Source: Areca catechu (taxonomy: Eukaryota; Streptophyta; Magnoliopsida; Arecales; Arecaceae). From it: a stretch of DNA of 64,000 nucleotides. Position numbers and translations under genes: made by a program. This document shows, piece by piece, positions 58,077-64,000 of the stretch (position 1 is the stretch's first letter; every line of letters begins with the position of its first letter). The DNA lies in assembly GCA_021397845.1 (NCBI GenBank), contig CM038050.1, forward strand, positions 13,086,471-13,150,470, written 5' to 3'. Below the pieces are notes generated by a model that was not told where the DNA came from, made no database searches, and saw only the letters and a list, made by a program, of their open reading frames with translations.

Positions 58077-59840
58077 TGTTAGGAAGAATGCCTCGAATCA
58101 GCTTTAGAAGAAACTTAGAATAAGTGAAAAAGTCCAAAAAAAAGAAAAAAAATAGACCCTGCAACCCAAACTCACTACTGGCTTGCAGGCTAGGCATGGA
58201 TGGGTGGCCCAGGCAGGTGCGCAGCCCAGCACACACACGAGTTGTGTGTAGGCTGGACCGAGCCTAGGTGGCTTGCCCCTTGTGTCACAGTGTTGCACGG
58301 TGTACAAATGGAAGCGGTGCATGGGAGTTGGCGATGCGGTCTACATACTATTTGATACGGTCTACAATGGTTTACATATGCGATGTGCATGATCCAATGA
58401 TAGTGCACATTTTGCATGAAGATCAGACAATCCAATTATGATCCAACTCTAATTTAGCCTGATGTGCACAATCTAAGATATAATAGATGGTGATCAAATG
58501 GCCATAAACAATCTTGGAGTTCAAATTCGAGTTAGAGAGGCTACAAGATTCTAATTTGGATACGGTTTAGACTATTAGACTCTTGGTAAGATGCTCTTCG
58601 TATCGGAGACTATAAAAATGATGGTAGAGGGTCAAAAATAGAGTATAAGGATCTAGACTATGGTGAAGGATCTCAAGAAAACTTGTAGAGGCTAAAATTA
58701 GAGAGCTTGTTAAAGGAATTTAGAGTTTCTTGTTGAGAGAATTGTATAGGTTTGAAAGTAAGAGTTCCAATCTTATAAATTTTAGTTTTTTCATAGTAAA
58801 ATCTTGCATGTCCAATTAATTATGCTTTATATTTTATTTTTTCTCTTCTTACTTCTCTTGTATCATTAACATCAACATCGTGAACCTGGAAACGAGGATC
58901 CATATTCTGCATAAGGGATTCCCTGATGAGTAGTATCAATATAGTTGGTACCATAATAACTGATATTAGGTTCCAAATTACTCGTGTTGATTAAGATCGA
59001 AAAAGATGGTAAGTACAATCAAAGTCGACATCAATTGATTCGATAGGAAAAGTAATTTCTCCCTCTAGCAAGCAAGAGTAAAAGACATGCTGATGCAATA
59101 GAAGTTGATCGATGCCCTCATATGCGAGGAGAGACTTGCTATCATTGAAGAGAAGACTTGGAGGCGGCACCAGATGTAAGCAGTGAGCACGATCTGCTTG
59201 TATTTGATAAATGAGATGGTGATTCATGTACTGAACAAGACTTTTCTGATGGTGCTATGAGTGAACCTCTAGAAATTTTACATGACGAAGTTCTTCACCA
59301 ACACCCTTTTTTTAAGTAACAATTCTAGCAACTGCGGATGACCGAAGGATAGAGTATGCAAGAGCGCCTAAGCAACTTCCAGAGAATTCTCATCGATCTC
59401 CTTAGTGTTAGCCAGAAAGTTATGGAGACCAGGGCATTGGTTTGGCTGTCATCACCTTCACAATCCTTCAATTAAATGCTCTTCTAGCAGAGAAGAATAC
59501 CATCGAGATGGAGAAGGTCACCTCGACGTTACTCCATAATGAGGTTCTTTGGCAGGAAAACCAAGTTTCAAATTCAGACAAGAATTCAATGTTGACGGTT
59601 TCTAGAGGAGCAGGTGATAGAAGGTAGGGTGATAGAGAATTGTAAGGCGGGCAATCCAAGTCAAAGGATGTGAGTAAGATTAAGTGTTATCAGTGCAACG
59701 AACTAGGATATCATGTTAAAGATTGCTCGCAGCTCAAAGATTGGATGAAGGCTACTATGACGGTGATCGATGGTAGCGATGGTGATGGATACTATAGTGA
59801 TACACTTATAGTATCTAACAAGGCATCTCCTATTAAAAAA
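58077..59840 (+). mobile_element. Second decayed copia fragment (LTR, gag)
   Basis: LTR about 58077-58953 (TGTTAGGAAG...GGTACCA), then a degenerate primer-binding site (TGATATTAGGTTCC, from 58961). Gag remnants follow, ending in a good zinc knuckle CYQCNELGYHVKDC near 59685-59730 and then VIDGSDGDGYYSDTLIVSN. Nothing follows gag, so the element is truncated near 59840. It is a relative of the copy at 43537 but has a longer LTR. Confidence 0.65.
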
Positions 59841-60324
59841 TAAGTCTTAAAGCCAATCATCTAGGGCTATAACTGGGTTTAAGCCAGCCCGATGGGCTTC
59901 AAGCTGGCTCAAAACCAAGCTGGGCTTCAGGCTAGGCTCAAAATGGATCAGGTCAGGCTTGGATCTAAAAATAGAGTCCATTTAGTTTTTGAATCGGGCT
60001 TGGACTTCCCTTGATATAGCCTGATCCGACCTGAACCTAGCCTACTAGCCCGATAATTTTTAGGTTTTTAGTGTTTACCATTTAGCCCCAACCCCTGAGG
60101 CCCGTCTCCTTAGCTCCTCTAGTCCTTTTTGGTTCTCTCCCTCTCCACACCTCCGGTTGCTACTTGCGAGGATTTTGCTATCTGTCGATCCATGTATTCT
60201 AATCAATGCTCCCAACTCAAGCAGCCATCCCCAATTGCCATCTTGATCACCATCTTCAATATAAAAATATTTGTTGCATCATCTCTCCTCCATTTCTCCT
60301 TGGTATTTTGATGGCCGTCTCTGG
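59841..60324. other. Short hAT-like repeat and unassigned DNA
   Basis: 59855-60060 carries GGGCTTCAAGCTGGCTC / GCCTACTAGCCCGATAAT blocks like common short plant repeats of the GGGTTxGGCT type. No gene. Confidence 0.4.
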
Positions 60325-60941
60325 CAAGGGCAGACCGCCGGGGGGACAAGGGGGGGCATTGGCCCCCCCTCATTTTTTTTCCAATTTTTTTTATAGGTTA
60401 AGATTTTATGTAAAATTTTAAATATATATATATTTATACATTTGGCCTCTCTAAAATTGGGAATATTAAATATAACTTGAAGAATCTTGGAAAAAAATTT
60501 TAAAATGAAACAAATACCATAAATTAGCTTTCTCTACATGAAAGTTGGATCATTACCAACTTTATTTTTATTTTTATTAATTTTTCTCTTTTCCATAATT
60601 TTTAGGAGAATACAAAGAATTTTTTTTTGTTGCTCGACCAATGTACATCTTCAGAATTTGTCATGGTCGAAGCCACCGCACGTAATCAGCACCATTCCAT
60701 TGACCACACCAATAGATAAAATGGTGCCTAGACTTGTCATGTAATGCGATCGGTGAGAATGCTCCCACGATGAGACCGGGTGATGGTGCATACACAAAGC
60801 CGGATACCATCGATGTGCTAGCCTATGGCTACCATCTCGATGGCCTTCGTCAGCCTCACTGCACCGACGAACACCATGTGCGATGAAGCCGTGCACCATC
60901 CTAGCGACCGAACCCAGCACGCAGTGTTACGACCGTAACGG

Positions 60942-60988
60942 TGACGTGGCGGGTCTCAGATTCCGACGGGCGTGATTCGAGCCACGTG
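60942..60988 (+). promoter_or_regulatory. Two-box ACGT module of the solo Tat LTR
   Basis: TGACGTGG at 60942-60949 and CACGTG at 60983-60988, offsets 17 and 58 from the LTR start. Confidence 0.5.
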
Positions 60989-61069
60989 GAGGTTTTTCGG
61001 CCAAGTCAACTACGGCTCCCCCACGTCCGAAGTCGAGCTCGGCCCGTGCCCCCCGGCCGCATCGCCAGG

Positions 61070-61720
61070 TGGCGCCCTGAGACGTTACCACCCCGGCCGA
61101 AGTCGAGCTCGGCCCGGGCTCTCCTGCCGCTCCGCCAGGTGTCCACCCAGGAAGGGTCCACCTCGGCCGAAGTCAGTGGCTCCCCTGCTCCCTCGCCAGG
61201 TGGCACCTTGAGGCGGTCCCACCTCGGCCGAGGTCGAGGCGGGCCCCTTCGATCCTTCGCCAGGTGGCGCCCGGAGACGACCTCGGTCGAAGCCGAGCGT
61301 CCTTCTGCCGCTCCGCCAAGTGTTCACCCAGGAGGGGTCTACCTCGGCCAAGGTCGGCTGCTCCCCCGCTCCCTCGCCAGGTGGCACCCTGAGACGGTCC
61401 CACCTCGGCCGAGGTCGAGCCGGGCCCCTTCGCTCCTTCGCCAGGTGGCGCCCGGAGATGGGACCACCTCGGCCAAAGCCGAGCGTCCTTCTGCCGCTCC
61501 GCCAGGTGTCCACCCAGGAGGGGTCCACCTCGGCCGAGGCCGGCAGCTTCCCCGCTCCCTCGCCAGGTGGCACCCTAAGACGGTCCCACCTCGACCGAGG
61601 TCGAGGCAGGCCCCTCCGCTCCTTCGCCAGGTGGCGCCCGGAGACGGGACCACCTCGGCCGGAGCCAAGCGTCCTTCTACCGCCTCGCCAGGTGTCCACG
61701 CAAGAGGGGTCCACCTCGAC
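61070..61720 (+). repeat. About 180-bp tandem repeats in the solo Tat LTR
   Basis: TCGCCAGGTGGCACCCTGAG recurs near 61194, 61374 and 61558. Each period holds three related sub-blocks of about 60 bp. Confidence 0.85.
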
Positions 61721-62736
61721 CGAAGTCGGCCAGCTCGTACAGAGAAGGTCCCGAAGAACGGAGGCGCGGGCTCCGAGGTTGCCCCTCGAGCCATGCGCGC
61801 CGCGCCTCGAGAAAGGCGCCCCGTACGAACGGCGGCGGTACGCGAAACATCACTTACGTCGGCCCGACAGGTTCCGCGGTCGAGAGACGAGGCTCTGACA
61901 AAACAGGACCCGGTAACGGACAGCGCCGGCGCCTGGGAGGGAGAACGCTCACGCCCGGCCCGAGGCCTGGTCGGCGATCTGACCAGCGCCCCCCTCCCTT
62001 ACTCTTTCCCCGCTAGGCTCGGTAAACGAGGCTGGAAAGCCGCCCGGCCCACTGAACCAGAAGGGGAAAGAGAAAGGGGCGGGGGGAAGGAGATGAGAGC
62101 GACAAGGGAGCCTCCCAGGAGCAAAAAACGAGCAGGCAATGGGAGGAGATAAAAGGAAGGAGAGAAGAGACGACCAGGTAAGTGAGACAAATAAGAAACA
62201 GAGGCTGGAAAACTCCGCTTCAAGAGCAAGATCCAAGGTCCCAAGAGGGGATCGCTTAGCGTGAGCTTGGCAAAGGAACCCAGCCGGGTTTTTGGTCTCT
62301 TTGGCACCTTTCGTGCCAGCACATTCTCTGAGTCTGGGACTCCTTTGGGGGCCCGTCCCAGAGATTCTGTTCCCTCTCGCCGTCTACTGACTTGATCGTC
62401 GGAGCTCCCTCACCGGAATCCCCGGCCAGGGTCTTCTGACCTTGCCTTGCAGGTTCGATCCAGCCAGGAGGCCCCAGGAGCGAGGCGGTCTAGTAGGATC
62501 GACGGTTCCGAAGCACGGGCGCGGCGGCGAGATCGGCAACATGTAGCATAATCAGATCTTGAAGGGTACAGGTGGGTGGGCGCCCGTCATGCCCCAGGCT
62601 CCCATCAATGCTACTACACTCATGTCCCATCACTTTTGGTACCGTCGCTCGATGGACATCCCATTCCGTTGTGCAGCACTAACAGTACTCGATGCGATGC
62701 CACCACCATTGTGGCCAGTGCACGCGTATCCTCTAT

Positions 62737-63041
62737 GAATCCATGGTGTTTATGACTCTTTCGGTTTCAACTACTACTATAACGAGAGCATTTTCAAAAA
62801 TAAAGATTGTTAAGACCAGATTATGCAACAAGATGGAAGACGATTTTTTTATCGATTATTATATGATTTATATGTCAAGATCATATTATGCAATAGATTA
62901 TTATATGATTTATATGATTGATATGCCAAGACCAGATTATATAATAGATTATGCCTGTTTAAGTCACTTATATCGATAAGAAAATAACTAAAAATTTTAC
63001 GATAGATTTCATTATTAATGAATTTAATCTTATGAAACAAG
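62737..63041 (+). pseudogene. hAT transposase C-terminal dimerisation domain fragment
   Basis: VFMTLSVSTTTITRAFSKIK, IVKTRLCNKMEDDFFIDYY and, in another frame, YIDKKITKNFTIDFIINEFN (from 62969). This order is the conserved C-terminus of hAT transposases of the plant ZMYM1-like group (S-T-A-x-E-R-A-F-S type motif). A short duplication (TTATATGATTTATAT at about 62850 and 62900) was inserted between the two halves. Only the C-terminus remains. Confidence 0.75.
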
Positions 63042-63100
63042 ATAAGTATAATTTAAATAATATTTATAAAAAATATTTCAATTAATTTTAATTATTTATT

Positions 63101-64000
63101 GATATTTGTATATTTGTATATTTTTTTGATATTTTTAAAAAAATTGATGTGGTCCACTCCCAGTCTCCTCCGGCTACTATTTCTTTCTGTTCTGGCCTCA
63201 CTCCTCCCTTTCTCTCATGTCCCATCCCCAAATCTGCAAGAAATATCCTTATGGATTGTTGGATCGGGAAGGTTAGTAGTGTTTTTCACGTTTGTTTGTT
63301 CTCCTTTCAGGTGAGATTTTTGTAGTTTTTAACATGTACCATGGTTTTGATAGTCTGCTGGAGTTCTTGATTTGGCAGGCGAGATTGGATGCGTGATCAA
63401 TGAGGGGCCGTGGGTTTTGGTCGGAATACCTAATGCTATTAAGGTTAGTGCTGTGGACTTTCTGAATTCCATGTCATTCTATTTGTGTTTACATTATAGG
63501 GAGTTTGCTGGTATTAAAGGGAATTTCCTAATAATTTGCTCTGAAATGCACTTATGCTTCGTATATATGCTTTTATGCAAACTGTACTGTCTCAGGGAAT
63601 CACGGTTTGCATAGGTTCTGATGATATGGTTTTCTTCCGTGGTTCAAAGTTCTATTCTATTCATGTATTTCAACTCATAATGTGGAACCTCGGTCATTAG
63701 ACTGTTTTGGGTTGAAGTCGGCAAGACATGCCAACTTCAGTTCAGAAAATAATGAAAAAAAAAAATGGAGAGGCCAAACAGGGGATGTTTGCTCGACTGA
63801 ATCCATCACCGGAAAGTGTGGAGGGGAGTCGTGGGAGTGCCGGAGATGGTCGGTGGAGCATCGTGGAAGGTTGGGACCCCCGGTCGATCAAGGTTCCATC
63901 CCGTACGGTGAGAAAAAAACTCCCTCGTTCTTCCTCTTTAAAACCCCTCTTTTCGCCATCTATAGGGTCCACGATCGACCCTGTTCCACCGTCTTCCACC
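63101..64000. other. Right edge: mostly non-coding, one exon-like fragment
   Basis: Less AT-rich than other intergenic DNA. Apart from the possible exon at 63379-63443 nothing is recognised. 63720-64000 is GC-richer and may begin another repeat continuing past the window. Confidence 0.4.
63379..63443 (+). pseudogene. Exon-like fragment resembling plant CCCH zinc-finger/WD40 proteins
   Basis: A 65-bp stretch bounded by an acceptor (GATTTGGCAG) and a donor (AAG/GTTAGTG), encoding GEIGCVINEGPWVLVGIPNA plus IK. From memory of the family, plant CCCH-type proteins with WD40 repeats (ZFWD type) have a repeat segment of this form (GxEIGxLIxEGPWxFxGxPNxxKAWN). No neighbouring exons were found within the remaining 550 bp, so it may be an isolated captured exon or the edge of a gene that continues off the window. 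Confidence 0.45.

Larger units (their letters stand above)
60925..62541 (+). mobile_element. Solo LTR of a Tat-lineage element
   Basis: 1617 bp, TGTTACGACC...GGCAACA, homologous at both ends to the LTRs at 1170 and 16752. The flanks are CGCAG (60920-60924) and TGTAG (62542-62546), a probable 5-bp duplication differing by two C-to-T changes. It has its own tandem array (about 180-bp period, 61070-61720, three CCACCTCGGCCGA sub-blocks per period), a GGAGATAAAAGG box near 62145 and the tail CTACTGACTTGATCGTCGGA. A 403-codon open frame in it is a by-product of GC-rich repeats. Confidence 0.85.
60325..63100 (+). mobile_element. hAT-type DNA transposon remnant split by a solo LTR
   Basis: The left part starts near 60325 with CAAGGGCAGACCGCCGGGGG followed by GGCATTGGCCCCCCCTCATT, as at the ends of plant hAT elements related to ZMYM1/TTF-type transposases. 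The right part (62737-63041) encodes a recognisable hAT dimerisation domain. The solo LTR at 60925-62541 lies between. The right end was not located. Confidence 0.5.

Noticed and set aside
60941..62152. 403-codon open frame on the plus strand
   Set aside because: It lies entirely inside a solo LTR and translates tandem repeats, with equally long frames on the other strand and no family resemblance.
63742..63999. Minus-strand open frame at the right edge
   Set aside because: No recognisable domain, Ser/Pro-rich, cut by the window edge; too weak to call a gene.

Overview
This is nuclear DNA from a flowering plant. The evidence is three secretory class III peroxidase genes with plant introns, together with plant-type Ty3/gypsy (Tat and CRM-like), Ty1/copia, CACTA and hAT elements. 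The very GC-rich Tat elements beside AT-rich intergenic DNA suggest a monocot, possibly a palm; that placement is a guess. Perhaps 75-80% of the window is transposon-derived, and only three host genes look intact.

Layout. (1) 1-16752: an outer Tat-lineage Ty3/gypsy element on the minus strand, running off the left edge, with its 5' LTR at 15210-16752. It is split by a complete Tat element of the same family at 1170-14230 on the plus strand, flanked by a perfect ACAAG duplication. Downstream of its integrase the inner element carries a 120-bp tandem array and an antisense gene with two small introns. (2) 18302-23595: two class III peroxidase genes, tail to tail. (3) 24072-35822: a nest in which a copia element (25003-35474, duplication GAAAA) was entered by a CRM-like gypsy element (26052-32546, duplication CCATG); an older DNA element may enclose both. 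(4) 35823-43536: AT-rich intergenic DNA with a long inverted repeat (37243-38611) and the third peroxidase gene (41213-42641, minus). (5) 43537-59840: decayed copia copies. One LTR was entered by a roughly 12-kb CACTA transposon (about 45991-57996), which itself holds a solo Tat-like LTR (55030-56566, duplication TTTAT). (6) 60325-63100: remnants of a hAT element interrupted by a solo Tat LTR (60925-62541). (7) The right edge contains one exon-like fragment resembling WD40/CCCH zinc-finger genes.

How it fits together. The peroxidases are a local duplication cluster. Genes 2 and 3 share a three-exon structure and orientation, so they are probably sister copies pushed apart by the nest at 24-36 kb. 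The Tat LTRs of the window share a promoter-proximal module: a TGACGTG box about 17 nt from the LTR start and, in three of the four insertions, a CACGTG box (mutated in one LTR copy) about 57 nt in. This is the clearest shared regulatory signal. No element appears coding-competent as written. In the young inner Tat element many defects are single-base homopolymer-like indels, which may be assembly errors. No tRNA, rRNA or CRISPR was seen.
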